Below are positions 14,993-23,900 of a DNA stretch of 24,685 nt, in pieces (position 1 is the stretch's first letter; each line of letters begins with the position of its first letter). Source of the DNA: JBGCDD01 sp045105075 (GTDB taxonomy: Bacteria > Pseudomonadota > Alphaproteobacteria > Rhodobacterales > Rhodobacteraceae); NCBI GenBank assembly GCA_045105075.1, contig JBGCDD010000239.1:1-24685 (forward strand). The letters are read 5' to 3'. The position numbers and the translations under genes were made by a program. The notes beneath the pieces were generated by a model. That model saw only the letters and a list, made by a program, of their open reading frames with translations. It had not been told where the DNA came from and made no database searches.

Positions 14993-15540
14993 GCGGTTTT
15001 TGCTCCGTCGCCGGCACCTGCAATGCGATAGCTGTCGGCCGGGGTTTTAAACCCTATGCCTTTGCTTTGATTGCCCCATTTGCGCACCAACGCGATCAGA
15101 TGCAGCGCCGCAGCAGCCGCCCCACCGCCCTTGTTCTGATCCGCCAGGGCCGCGCGCACAACCGCCTGATCGCGGTTTTCGACCGTCAGAATACCATTGC
15201 CGATGCACAACCCCTGCAAGCCCATCAATTGCAGCGCGTTGCTGCTGTCATTGCACACCGTCTCGTAATGCGTGGTCTCGCCGCGGATCACACAACCCAA
15301 CGCGACGTAACCATCGAAATTCGACATCCGTTCGGCAATTGCAATCGCTGTGGGCACCTCCAGAGCGCCGGGCACCTCGATCAGCTCATGCGTGCCGCCC
15401 GCAGCCTCGATTTCGGCGCGCGCCCCGGCCACCAGATCATCGGAAATGTCTTTGTAATAAGGCGCCACAACGATCAAAACCTTGACTGGTTTGTCAAAGC
15501 TGGGACGTTCCAGAATATGATGTGTTTCGGTCCCGGCCAT
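14989..15540 (-). CDS. ribH: 6,7-dimethyl-8-ribityllumazine synthase
   Basis: 183 residues. The family signatures are present: VAPYYKDISDDLV, the substrate loop VPGALEVPTAIA, GCVIRGETTHYETVCND with its catalytic His, and GNGILTVENRDQA. The enzyme condenses 5-amino-6-ribitylamino-uracil with 3,4-dihydroxy-2-butanone 4-phosphate and supplies the substrate of riboflavin synthase. It sits three bases after ribBA and overlaps nusB. Confidence 0.97.
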   Translation of the reverse strand: MAGTETHHILERPSFDKPVKVLIVVAPYYKDISDDLVAGARAEIEAAGGTHELIEVPGALEVPTAIAIAERMSNFDGYVALGCVIRGETTHYETVCNDSSNALQLMGLQGLCIGNGILTVENRDQAVVRAALADQNKGGGAAAAALHLIALVRKWGNQSKGIGFKTPADSYRIAGAGDGAKTA

Positions 15541-15543
15541 GGT

Positions 15544-16665
15544 CTAGTCCTCGCTCAGAATGGGGTGCGTCGCAGTGATGGTCAGCCCGTAAGCGTCCAA
15601 ACCAACATAGCGGGTCTGCGGCGAATCCGTCAGCAAAATAAGCTCGCTTACACCCAGTTTCGACAGGATTTGCGCGCCCAGCCCGGTCTGTTTGATCGTG
15701 CGCGGCCCGTCATCTTCATTGTGAAACAGCGCGTGACGGGGCTGGCGAAACAAGCACACAACACCGCGCCCCTCGCGCGCAATAATCTCCATCGCCCGGG
15801 GCAATTCGCGCGCTGACTTGGGACCCAGGCCCAGCACATCCGAGGCTTCGGTCAACGCATGGGTGCGCGTCAAAACCGGCTCGGGCGTCGTGATGTCGCC
15901 CTTGATCATCACCACATGTTCGATCCCATGGGTCTGATCGGTGAACAAACGCAATTCCCAAGTGCCGCCAAATTCCGACGTCACAGAAGATCGCCCGGTT
16001 TCATCCACCAGATTGTCATTGCGGGCCCGGTACGCGATCAGATCCGAAATCGTGCCGATCTTTAGCCCGTGCTCGGCCGCAAAATCAATCAGATCCGGCA
16101 GCCGCGCCATGGTCCCGTCGGGGTTCATGATCTCACAAATCACACCAGCCGGCGTCAGCCCCGCAAGGCGCGCAATGTCCACCGCGGCTTCCGTATGACC
16201 GGCACGGACCAAAACACCGCCGCGACGGGCCCGAAGCGGAAACACATGCCCCGGCGTGGCAATCGCTGCCGCCGTTTTGTGCTCATTGATCGCCGTGGCC
16301 ACCGTCAGCGCACGATCCCCGGCGGAAATCCCGGTACTGACACCATCGCGGGCCTCGATCGACACCGTAAACGCAGTCTCATGGCGTGACGAATTGTTCA
16401 CCGCCATCATCGGCAATCCAAGCTGATTAATCCGGTCAGATGTCATCGGCAAACAAATCAGACCGCGCCCATGAGTTGCCATGAAATTGATCGCATCGGC
16501 ATCTGCAAACTCGGCCGCAATCACCAGATCGCCTTCGTTTTCGCGATCCTCATGATCCACCAGAATGAACATTTGCCCGGCGCGCGCGGCTTCAATGATC
16601 ACCTCAATCGGGCTGATCGCATCGCTCAAACCGGTTTCCACCGGACCGGGTGTTTCAAAGCTCAT
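15544..16665 (-). CDS. ribB: 3,4-dihydroxy-2-butanone-4-phosphate synthase with degenerate RibA domain (RibBX type)
   Basis: 373 residues from the ATG at 16665 (GGAA seven bases before). An upstream in-frame start would add 32 residues that are not family-like. The RibB domain is complete: VDHEDRENEGDLV (37-49), ATHGRGLICLPM (63-74), TPGHVFPLRAR (137-147), RAGHTEAAVD and CEIMNPDG. The second domain (about 232-373) aligns with GTP cyclohydrolase II, but where that enzyme has the zinc cysteines (HSEC...RCDCG) this protein reads RTHALTEASDVLGLGPKSAR (267-286), with no Cys. It should therefore make only the butanone phosphate. Such fusions are known as RibBX. GTP cyclohydrolase II must come from another locus. 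Confidence 0.93.
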   Translation of the reverse strand: MSFETPGPVETGLSDAISPIEVIIEAARAGQMFILVDHEDRENEGDLVIAAEFADADAINFMATHGRGLICLPMTSDRINQLGLPMMAVNNSSRHETAFTVSIEARDGVSTGISAGDRALTVATAINEHKTAAAIATPGHVFPLRARRGGVLVRAGHTEAAVDIARLAGLTPAGVICEIMNPDGTMARLPDLIDFAAEHGLKIGTISDLIAYRARNDNLVDETGRSSVTSEFGGTWELRLFTDQTHGIEHVVMIKGDITTPEPVLTRTHALTEASDVLGLGPKSARELPRAMEIIAREGRGVVCLFRQPRHALFHNEDDGPRTIKQTGLGAQILSKLGVSELILLTDSPQTRYVGLDAYGLTITATHPILSED

Positions 16666-16828
16666 CAGACGTTCCAAATGCCACCGTGTTCTGGGGCCAG
16701 ATAGACCAGCCCGCCCCCAAAGACCAGAGGCAACCCCACGTCCAAGCCCCTCCTGATCCAACCAAAATGCCGCCCTCAGAGCTGCGCGGCCGAGGCGGCG
16801 CCCGGACGGGCAGAGCCGAGAAAAGAGG

Positions 16829-16848
16829 AATGCGCCGCATGGCGCGCA
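16829..16848 (-). terminator. Weak hairpin between ribE and ribB
   Basis: On the minus strand GCGCC-ATGC-GGCGC, followed by ATTCCTCTTTTC, lies about 10 bases after the ribE stop. It could attenuate or process the ribE-ribB message in the 190-base gap between them. The stem is short. Confidence 0.35.
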
Positions 16849-16854
16849 ATCAGA

Positions 16855-17445
16855 TCACGTGGCCGTTTCCGCCAACCGCTCAACATAGCGCGCCAGCGTG
16901 TCAATCTCCAGATTGACCCGGTCGCCCAATTTTACCCCACCCCAGGTCGTCACCTCTTTGGTATGAGGAATGAAATTGATGTCAAACTCCGCCCCACGCA
17001 CATCATTTACCGTCAACGACGTCCCATTCAGAGCAACCGAGCCCTTTTGCGCCACAAATCGCGCCAGATCATCCGGCGCGCGCAGGCTCACACAGGTGCT
17101 GTCACCCTCTTCTTTGATCGACACCACCTCGGCGACGCCGTCCACATGACCCGACACAATATGCCCACCAAGCTCATCACCCACCCGCAACGCCCGCTCC
17201 AGGTTGACCCGATGCCCAACGCGCCAATCACTGATGTTGGTCTTGCGCACTGTTTCGGCGCTGATCTGCACATCATACCAATCCGCACCCAGATCGATCA
17301 CCGTCAGACACACCCCGTCACTGGCGATCGAGGCGCCAATATCGATGCCTTTGGTGTCATATCCGGTGGTCAGCCGCGCGCGCAAATCGCCTTGCTGATC
17401 CAACGCGGCCACTGTTCCGATATCTGTGATGATGCCTGTAAACAT
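16855..17445 (-). CDS. ribE: Riboflavin synthase alpha chain
   Basis: 196 residues in two similar lumazine-binding barrels. The first runs from MFTGIITDIGTV, with ASDGVCLTV. The second runs from GHIVSGHVDGVAEV, with VALNGTSLTVNDV, and a C-terminal helix (YVERLAE) would mediate trimerisation. It dismutates two 6,7-dimethyl-8-ribityllumazine molecules to riboflavin. The gene is separated from ribD by the opposite-strand capsule genes, so it needs its own promoter, for which a candidate is listed. Confidence 0.96.
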   Translation of the reverse strand: MFTGIITDIGTVAALDQQGDLRARLTTGYDTKGIDIGASIASDGVCLTVIDLGADWYDVQISAETVRKTNISDWRVGHRVNLERALRVGDELGGHIVSGHVDGVAEVVSIKEEGDSTCVSLRAPDDLARFVAQKGSVALNGTSLTVNDVRGAEFDINFIPHTKEVTTWGGVKLGDRVNLEIDTLARYVERLAETAT

Positions 17446-17478
17446 GGCCGTGCCCCTTGATCAATCCTGTCCCATTTG

Positions 17479-17523
17479 GATCTAGCCCTGCGCTTGCACA
17501 ACGACAAGCCCTGCCGCTTGCAC
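17479..17523 (-). promoter_or_regulatory. Candidate ribE promoter with a direct repeat
   Basis: On the minus strand TTGTCG (17502-17507), 17 bases, TAGATC (17479-17484). The spacer carries one copy and the upstream flank a second copy of AGCCCTGC(C)GCTTGCAC as written on the plus strand (17484-17499 and 17507-17523). The repeated element brackets the -35 box and could be a regulator site. No FMN riboswitch motif is seen here. Confidence 0.35.
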
Positions 17524-17547
17524 CCCCGCGCGTCAACGGCCATAGTT

Positions 17548-17576
17548 TTGCCGGATTAAGCGAATAGTCATAAAAT
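17548..17576 (+). promoter_or_regulatory. Promoter of the capsule cassette
   Basis: TTGCCG (17548-17553), 17 bases, TAAAAT (17571-17576) is a good sigma-70 match. It predicts transcription from about 17583. This excludes the ATG at 17575 as the kpsS start and supports the GTG at 17617. Confidence 0.6.
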
Positions 17577-17616
17577 GCGATCAAACCAGCGCGGATCCTG
17601 TCACAAGGGAGCAGAT

Positions 17617-18909
17617 GTGACACCAGATGAACAGACCTCTCGGGTCTTCCTGTTTTTGCAAGGCCCCCACGGCCCGTTCTTCAACGGGTTGGGTCGGATG
17701 TTGCGTGCCGCAGGCGCAACGGTCTGGCGTGTCGGCTTCAATGCCGGCGACCGGGCGTTTTGGTTTCACCCCAAAAGCTTTATTCCCTATCGCGGCACGG
17801 TCGAAGATTGGCCCGACACGTTTTGCGACCTGATTGACGAACGCAAAGTGACCGACATTGTGCTCTACGGCGACACCCGGCCGGTCCACGCCCGTGCCGT
17901 CGCGCTTGCCCGGAACGCGGGCCTGCGGGTGCATGTCTTTGAAGAAGGCTACATGCGTCCCTATTGGGTCACTTACGAGCGTGGCGGCTCCAACGGGCAT
18001 TCGCGCCTGATGGACATGTCACTGGGTGATATGCAAACCGCGCTGGCCCAGTCCGATATGGAGGCCCCCCTGCCTCCGGCCCATTGGGGCGATATGCGCC
18101 ATCACGTATTTTACGGCGCGCTCTATCACTGGTTCGTGTTGTTTAGAAACCGCGCCTTTCGCCATTTCCGCCCGCACCGCGCCCAAAGCGTGGCGCGCGA
18201 ATTTGGCCTTTACGCCCGCCGCTTGATGCTGATGCCGCTGCACATGCTCGAACGCTCCTGGGCCACGCTGCGCATCCGAAATGGCGGATTCCCCTATCAT
18301 CTAGCCTTGTTGCAGCTCGAACATGACAGCAGTTTTCAGCAGCACTCACCGTTTTCGACCATGACCGAATTCCTCAGCGAGATTGTTACAGGTTTTGCCG
18401 CTGGCGCGCCGCGTCATCATCACTTGGTGGTCAAAGCCCATCCGCTGGAAGACGGCCGCGTGCCGCTGCGCCGCGAACTGGCTCGCCTGGCCCGCCAACA
18501 TGGGCTGCAGGACCGGGTGCATTATGTGCGGGGTGGAAAACTGGCCCAGCTGCTGAACGACGCGCGCAGCGCCGTCACCGTGAATTCCACCGCAGGCCAA
18601 CAGGTTCTGTGGCGCGGCATTCCGCTCAAGGTGTTTGGCCGGGCTGTCTATGCCAAACCGGAATTCGTATCGGATCAACCGCTCGAGGCATTTTTTGCCG
18701 GTGCCGCGCGCCCTGATGCGCGCGCCTACAAGGATTACCGCCGCTATTTGCTGGAAACCAGCCAGGTGCCCGGTGGATTTTATTCGACCTCAGGGCGGCG
18801 CCAATTGTTGCGACAGGTGGTCGATATGATGCTGGCCAGCGAAGATCCCTATGATGCGTTGAAATCTGGTACAGCGGCACCAAGGCAACAGTTGCGCCTT
18901 GTCAATTGA
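17617..18909 (+). CDS. kpsS: KpsS-like capsule beta-Kdo transferase
   Basis: 430 residues from the GTG at 17617, which has AAGGGAG upstream. An earlier ATG overlaps the -10 box of the promoter. The N-terminal VFLFLQGPHGPFF strand-loop, FNAGDRAFW, HVFEEGYMRPYW and the late HLVVKAHPLEDGR and VTVNSTAGQQVLWRG segments are the recurring blocks of the KpsS/LipB family. These proteins help build the poly-Kdo linker on the lipid anchor of group 2-type capsules in the cytoplasm. It is the first gene of a plus-strand cassette with the export lipoprotein and kpsC, about 100 bases before the next gene. No ABC transporter genes (kpsMT) are in the window. Confidence 0.88.
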   Translation: MTPDEQTSRVFLFLQGPHGPFFNGLGRMLRAAGATVWRVGFNAGDRAFWFHPKSFIPYRGTVEDWPDTFCDLIDERKVTDIVLYGDTRPVHARAVALARNAGLRVHVFEEGYMRPYWVTYERGGSNGHSRLMDMSLGDMQTALAQSDMEAPLPPAHWGDMRHHVFYGALYHWFVLFRNRAFRHFRPHRAQSVAREFGLYARRLMLMPLHMLERSWATLRIRNGGFPYHLALLQLEHDSSFQQHSPFSTMTEFLSEIVTGFAAGAPRHHHLVVKAHPLEDGRVPLRRELARLARQHGLQDRVHYVRGGKLAQLLNDARSAVTVNSTAGQQVLWRGIPLKVFGRAVYAKPEFVSDQPLEAFFAGAARPDARAYKDYRRYLLETSQVPGGFYSTSGRRQLLRQVVDMMLASEDPYDALKSGTAAPRQQLRLVN

Positions 18910-19005
18910 TCTAACCCTTGCCCGACACTGGATTTTTGTTTGAACCCCGGCTAGCTTGAAAAAAAAAGACCGAGGCAGACATAAATAGGTCGAGGAGACC
19001 GAGCA

Positions 19006-20139
19006 GTGAAACCCAAGACACAACGGTGGGCCAAGCCTGTCGCCGTGCTGGCCGTACTTGGCATTCTGGCCGGGTGTGGCCTGCCGCAGGTTGGCCCGAA
19101 CAAACGCCAAATTTTCGCCGGCTCAGTACAACAAGAAGGCGATGCCTTCGTGGTGGCGGTCAATGACCGCGTCACCCGAGCCACCGCTGTGGTCCCGGCT
19201 TTGGGCTTTTCCAGCAGTTTTTCCAGCGCCGCGCGACTGACGTCTGACACGATCCGCCCCGGCGACGTGCTGGGCCTGACGGTATGGGAAAACGTCGATG
19301 ACGGACTTTTGGCCGCCGAAGCCGCCAATTCCACCACCCTGGAAGAAGTCCAGGTCGACAGCGCCGGCTTCATCTTTGTGCCCTACGCGGGCCGCGTGCG
19401 CGCCTCCGGTAGCACGCCGGATCAATTGCGCGCGCTGATCACAGAACAACTGGAAGAACAAACGCCCGACCCCCAGGTCCAGGTGCGCCGGCTGGCCGGT
19501 GACGGTTCAACCGTGTCGCTGATCGGTGCGGTCGGTGGCCAGGGCGTCTATCCGATCCAGCGCCCCACCCGCACCTTGTCGGCGATGTTGGCCAATGCAG
19601 GCGGCGTCACGATCGAGCCCGAAATTGCCCAAGTCACCGTGATCCGGGGCAATCAGCGCGGCAAGATCTGGTTTGAAGACCTGTTTGACAATCCCAGCCT
19701 TGATATCGCCCTGCGCGGCGGCGACCGTATTTTGGTTGAAGAAGACACCCGCAGCTTTACCGCCCTCGGTGCCACCAGCCAGCAGGCCCGTGTGCCGTTC
19801 GAAAGCCAGAACCTGTCGGCCCTGGAAGCCCTGGCCCAAGTCGGTGGCCTGGTTTCGACCAGCTCTGATCCAACCGGCGTCTTTGTTTTCCGCAACGAGC
19901 CGCAGGAAATCGCCAATCAAGTGCTCGGGCGCGAAGATCTGCAAGGTGCTCAGCGTGTGATTTATGTGCTCAACCTCAAAGAGCCAAACGGCCTGTTCAT
20001 GGCGCGTGATTTTGTCATCCGCGATGACGACACGCTCTACGTCACCGAAGCGCCGTACGCCCAGTGGATCAAAACGATTTCCCTGGTTGCGGGCTCGCTG
20101 ACACCGGTGGCCAGCATCCAGTCACTTTCTGGCGGCTAA
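19006..20139 (+). CDS. Wza/KpsD-type polysaccharide export lipoprotein
   Basis: 377 residues from a GTG with GAGGAGACC at good spacing. A lipoprotein signal with lipobox LAGC puts the lipidated Cys at residue 24. Then come a polysaccharide export domain (TIRPGDVLGLTVWEN, about 80-95; GFIFVPYAGRVRASG) and SLBB-like domains (VSLIGAVGGQGVYPI; FTALGATSQQARVPF). The size is that of Wza rather than the longer KpsD of E. coli. It should form the outer-membrane or periplasmic channel for capsule export. kpsC starts seven bases after its stop codon. Confidence 0.92.
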   Translation: MKPKTQRWAKPVAVLAVLGILAGCGLPQVGPNKRQIFAGSVQQEGDAFVVAVNDRVTRATAVVPALGFSSSFSSAARLTSDTIRPGDVLGLTVWENVDDGLLAAEAANSTTLEEVQVDSAGFIFVPYAGRVRASGSTPDQLRALITEQLEEQTPDPQVQVRRLAGDGSTVSLIGAVGGQGVYPIQRPTRTLSAMLANAGGVTIEPEIAQVTVIRGNQRGKIWFEDLFDNPSLDIALRGGDRILVEEDTRSFTALGATSQQARVPFESQNLSALEALAQVGGLVSTSSDPTGVFVFRNEPQEIANQVLGREDLQGAQRVIYVLNLKEPNGLFMARDFVIRDDDTLYVTEAPYAQWIKTISLVAGSLTPVASIQSLSGG

Positions 20140-20145
20140 ACTCCC

Positions 20146-22131
20146 GTGTCCCATACAGATGCAAAAGCCGGGGGCAAACGCTCTCGGCTTTTTGTTTACA
20201 ACGGCGGTTTTTTGCGCCAACGCCGGGTGCGCCGCATCCTGTCGCTTGCCGGTTACGATCTGCGCGTCGGGCTCGCCACCCCGGACGATCTGGTCGGCAT
20301 TTGGGGCAATAGCCCCACCGCCCATCGCGGCCGCGCCGTGGCCGCCAAGCGCAATGTGTCGCTGCTGACGGTCGAAGACGCCTTCATCCGCTCGCTCCAC
20401 CCCGGTCGCGCAGGCGAGCCGCCGCTGGGCCTGTGCCTTGATCGATCCGGTGCGCATTTTGAGGCCAGCGTGCCCAGCGATCTGGAACAATTGCTGACCC
20501 GCGCGCCCCTTGACGACACTGCCCTGCTGAACCGCGCCCGCACCGCCATCACCCGCCTGCGTGAGGGCCATCTGAGCAAATACAACGCCTTTGATCCAAC
20601 CTTGCCCACGCCTGACCCCGGCTATGTTCTGGTCGTCGATCAAACCCGCGGCGATGCCTCGGTGACCGCGAGCAAAGGCAATCACGCCCGTTTTCGCGAA
20701 ATGCTGGTCTTCGCCCAAGAAGAACACCCCGGCGCGCGCGTGCTGATCAAAACCCACCCCGAAACCCAAAGCGGCCATCGCCCGGGTTACTACAGTGACC
20801 GCGATCAATCCGCACGGGTCAGCCTGTTTGACACGCCGCTCAGCCCCTGGGCCCTGCTCGACGGTGCCGTCGCCGTCTATACGCTGTCATCACAGCTGGG
20901 CTTTGAGGCCATTCTCGCCGGGCACAAACCCCGCGTCTTTGGCCAACCGTTCTACGCCGGTTGGGGGCTCAGCATCGATGAAGACCCGGTGCCCCGACGC
21001 GAACGCAAACTCACCCGCGCCCAACTCTTCGCGGCTGCCATGATCCTTTATCCGACCTGGTACGACCCGCACCGCGATCAGCTATGCGCGCTCGAACAGG
21101 TGATCGACGCCGCCGAGGCCCAGGCCCGCGCGTGGCGCGAAGACTATCACGGTTGGTCGGCCAGTGGCATGCGCCGCTGGAAACGCCCGGCCCTGCAACA
21201 GATGTTTGGCCATTCCAAACCGGTGCGCTTCACCCCCGATCCCACGCGCCGCACCATGATCTGGGCCAGCAAAGCGCCCGATGGTCACACCGGCTATCGC
21301 CTGGAAGACGGCTTCGTTCGCTCAAAGGGCCTGGGCGCCCAACTGACCCCACCGCTGTCGCTGGTTCTGGACCGTCAAGGCATCTACTATGACCCCTCCC
21401 GCCCCAGCGACCTTGAGGACTGGATCAGCAAACGCGCCGATCTCACGCCGGCGCAACACGAGCGCGCACAAACACTGCGGCTCAAGTTGATTGCACTTGG
21501 ACTGAGCAAATACAACACCGGCAAGCCGCCCCCGGACCTGCCCCAGGGCCACCGCATTCTGGTGCCCGGCCAGGTCGAAGACGATGCCTCTATCCGCACC
21601 GGCACCGGCGATATCAAAACCAACGCACACCTACTCAGCGCCGTGCGCAACGCCCGGCCAGACGCCGTGGTGATCTATAAACCCCATCCCGATGTGCTGG
21701 CTGGCTTGCGCGACGGCGGCCCAAATATGACGGATCTTGCCGATCTGGTGCTGACCGACACAGACCCTGCGCCCCTGTTGCACCACGTCAATGAAGTCTG
21801 GACCCTGACATCGCTTCTCGGCTTCGAGGCTCTCATCCGCGACGTGCCCGTCACCACACTTGGCGCACCGTTTTATGCCGGTTGGGGTCTGACCACAGAT
21901 CTCGGCGCACCGCCAAAACGCCGCATCGCCCGCCCCACTCTGGCCGGACTGGTCCACGCCTGCCTCATCGATTACCCGCGCTATTTCGATCCTATGACCC
22001 GCCAGGCCTGCCCCTTCGACGTGGTGCTCGATCGCCTTGCCACCAGCACCTTGCCGCATCCTGGCCTGCTCAATCGCACCCTGTCCAAACTCCAGGGCAG
22101 CCTGGCCAGCTACGCCCACCTCTGGCGCTAA
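20146..22131 (+). CDS. kpsC: KpsC capsule poly-Kdo linker synthase (dual transferase)
   Basis: 661 residues from a GTG only six bases after the previous stop, so coupled translation is likely. The family's two transferase halves are visible as an internal duplication. LSKYN appears in both halves, as do an LGFEA segment (SSQLGFEAILAG and SLLGFEALIRD) and (Q/A)PFYAGWGL. Each half also has a Lys-x-His-Pro motif (KTHPETQ, KPHPDV). KpsC adds alternating beta-Kdo residues to the lipid anchor, working with KpsS. The length matches the family (about 675 in E. coli). Confidence 0.92.
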   Translation: MSHTDAKAGGKRSRLFVYNGGFLRQRRVRRILSLAGYDLRVGLATPDDLVGIWGNSPTAHRGRAVAAKRNVSLLTVEDAFIRSLHPGRAGEPPLGLCLDRSGAHFEASVPSDLEQLLTRAPLDDTALLNRARTAITRLREGHLSKYNAFDPTLPTPDPGYVLVVDQTRGDASVTASKGNHARFREMLVFAQEEHPGARVLIKTHPETQSGHRPGYYSDRDQSARVSLFDTPLSPWALLDGAVAVYTLSSQLGFEAILAGHKPRVFGQPFYAGWGLSIDEDPVPRRERKLTRAQLFAAAMILYPTWYDPHRDQLCALEQVIDAAEAQARAWREDYHGWSASGMRRWKRPALQQMFGHSKPVRFTPDPTRRTMIWASKAPDGHTGYRLEDGFVRSKGLGAQLTPPLSLVLDRQGIYYDPSRPSDLEDWISKRADLTPAQHERAQTLRLKLIALGLSKYNTGKPPPDLPQGHRILVPGQVEDDASIRTGTGDIKTNAHLLSAVRNARPDAVVIYKPHPDVLAGLRDGGPNMTDLADLVLTDTDPAPLLHHVNEVWTLTSLLGFEALIRDVPVTTLGAPFYAGWGLTTDLGAPPKRRIARPTLAGLVHACLIDYPRYFDPMTRQACPFDVVLDRLATSTLPHPGLLNRTLSKLQGSLASYAHLWR

Positions 22132-22187
22132 AAGGGCTTTCCTCTTGCCAAAAATATCCCGGGGGTGAAGGGGGCCGAAGGCCACAG

Positions 22188-22203
22188 AGGGGGCTGGCCC
22201 CCT
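22188..22203. terminator. Terminator between convergent kpsC and ribD
   Basis: AGGGGG-CTGG-CCCCCT is a perfect 6-bp stem (extendable by one pair) in the 79-base gap between the two stop codons. It has no clear T run on either side. A further G-rich/C-rich block (22160-22180) lies next to it. It is likely to serve both directions. Confidence 0.5.
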
Positions 22204-22210
22204 GCCCCGA

Positions 22211-23311
22211 TCACCCAGATTTCCGCGTCCAGATCTGCACGCAATCCGCACCAACCGGGTGCAAAGAGTGCAAATCAAACCGAATGGCTGCCGACAGGTC
22301 TTGTACCCCAAGCGCACCCACAGCCGGCAAACCTTCCGCCCCGATGGCCAGCCCGGCGGAAAACACCACCAGATCATCCACCAAATCCGCCGCCAATAGC
22401 GATGCGGCCAACGCGGATCCTCCTTCGCAAAACACCCGCGTCAAACCACAGCTTCCAAGGGCTTGCAAAACGCTGGCAGGGTCCAGCTGAACACCGCTCA
22501 GCGCACACGGCAAAAGCCGCGCGCCAACCGCGTCCCATGCTTTCAATCGTTCCGCATCTGTATTGGGATCATGACACAGCCACAGCGGCACTTCGCGGGC
22601 GCTGCGCGCCAATTTGCCCATCAACGGCACATCCAAATGACGCGACACCACCACCCGCACAGGTTGATGCGCCTCGCCCAGATCCCGAACCGTCAACGAC
22701 GGATCATCACCGCGCGCCGTCCCGGCCCCCACCATCACCGCATCATGGCGCGCGCGCTGCGCATGCACCATCCGCCGCGCGGTTGGCCCGGTGATCCATT
22801 GGCTTTGTCCGGTGGCTGTGGCAATCCGCCCATCCAGACTGCTGGCCAATTTCAACGTCACCCAAGGCCGCCCAGTTTCGGTCTTCAGAAAGAACCCAGC
22901 CAGGTCGTGCGCCGCCTGTTCGGCCAAAACACCCACCGACACCTCAATGCCCGCTGCGCGCAACGCGGCAAAGCCCTGCCCTGAGACGCGCGCGTCACAA
23001 TCCTGCACCGCCGCCACGACCCGCGCCACGCCCGCCGAAATCAGCGCCTGCGCGCAGGGCGGCGTTGCGCCATGATGAGAACAAGGTTCCAGCGTGACAT
23101 AGGCTGTGGCACCCCGCGCTGCGACCCCGGCTTGCGCCAAGGCCTGGGGTTCTGCATGCGGGCGCCCGCCTGGCGCGGTCGATCCGCGCCCGACAATGCG
23201 GTTTTCCTTGACAATTACACAGCCCACCGCCGGGTTCGGCCAGCACCGACCCTGCCCGCGCCGCCCCAAAGACAGCGCCAGGGCCATGAAACGGGTGTCG
23301 GCTGCGCTCAC
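22211..23311 (-). CDS. ribD: Bifunctional riboflavin deaminase/reductase RibD
   Basis: 366 residues. The deaminase domain has the zinc set HAE (52-54) and PCSHHGATPPC (76-86, Cys77 and Cys86). The reductase domain starts near 146, with WVTLKLASSLDGRIA and AVMVGAGTARGDDP, and ends with FCEGGSALAASLL. It makes 5-amino-6-ribitylamino-uracil phosphate. The start overlaps the nrdR stop by four bases (ATGA). Downstream the operon is broken by the capsule cassette. Confidence 0.96.
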   Translation of the reverse strand: MSAADTRFMALALSLGRRGQGRCWPNPAVGCVIVKENRIVGRGSTAPGGRPHAEPQALAQAGVAARGATAYVTLEPCSHHGATPPCAQALISAGVARVVAAVQDCDARVSGQGFAALRAAGIEVSVGVLAEQAAHDLAGFFLKTETGRPWVTLKLASSLDGRIATATGQSQWITGPTARRMVHAQRARHDAVMVGAGTARGDDPSLTVRDLGEAHQPVRVVVSRHLDVPLMGKLARSAREVPLWLCHDPNTDAERLKAWDAVGARLLPCALSGVQLDPASVLQALGSCGLTRVFCEGGSALAASLLAADLVDDLVVFSAGLAIGAEGLPAVGALGVQDLSAAIRFDLHSLHPVGADCVQIWTRKSG

Positions 23312-23775
23312 TCTTCCGGAGGGGTCATCGGACGCAATTCAGCAACAAAATCCTCAAAGTCATCAGCCGCTTGGAAGTTCTTGTAAACACTGGCAAAGCG
23401 CACATAGGCCACAGTGTCGATGCGGGCCAGCGCTTCCATCACGATCTCACCAATCTTCGAGCTCGCAATATCGGTCTCGCCCATACTTTCCAGCCGGCGT
23501 ACGATGCCGCTGATCATTTGATCGATCCGCTCTGGCTCAATCGGGCGCTTTTGCATGGAAATCCGGATCGAGCGTTCCAGCTTGTCGCGGTCAAAGTCCT
23601 CGCGTTTGCCACTGGATTTGATCACCACCAGATCGCGCAACTGCACCCGTTCATATGTGGTGAACCGCCCGCCACAGGCCGGGCAAAACCTTCGTCTGCG
23701 GATCGAAACATGGTCTTCAGCCGGACGACTGTCTTTGACCTGAGTGTCGATATTCCCGCAAAACGGACAGCGCAT
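23308..23775 (-). CDS. nrdR: Transcriptional repressor NrdR
   Basis: 155 residues with an N-terminal zinc ribbon (Cys3, Cys6, Cys31, Cys34; MRCPFCGN and FCPACGGRFTTYER) and an ATP-cone domain (about 49-139, VIKSSGKREDFDRDKL onward). It represses ribonucleotide reductase genes in response to bound nucleotide. The ATG has GGGGGAT upstream. nrdR-ribD adjacency is common in this class. TATACT (23834-23839, minus strand) with TACACA 17 bases upstream is a candidate promoter. Confidence 0.96.
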   Translation of the reverse strand: MRCPFCGNIDTQVKDSRPAEDHVSIRRRRFCPACGGRFTTYERVQLRDLVVIKSSGKREDFDRDKLERSIRISMQKRPIEPERIDQMISGIVRRLESMGETDIASSKIGEIVMEALARIDTVAYVRFASVYKNFQAADDFEDFVAELRPMTPPEE

Positions 23776-23900
23776 GGCTGATCCCCCGTGTTTTTATGTC
23801 AAATTGGGGTCTGTGCCCCGCCCGATCGCTGTCAGTATAGGTGCGCGGGCAGGCTTTGTGTAGTGCAATTCAAACGCCACCACATCCTGTGACCAAATGG

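Noticed and set aside
16666..16761. 32-residue N-terminal extension of RibB
   Set aside because: Not family-like, no ribosome binding site. The ATG at 16665 has one and begins where the family does.
17446..17616. FMN riboswitch before ribE
   Set aside because: None of the conserved RFN blocks is seen on the minus strand here or in the gap before ribB.
17575..17616. Upstream ATG start of kpsS
   Set aside because: It overlaps the -10 box of the best promoter, while the GTG at 17617 has a good ribosome binding site.
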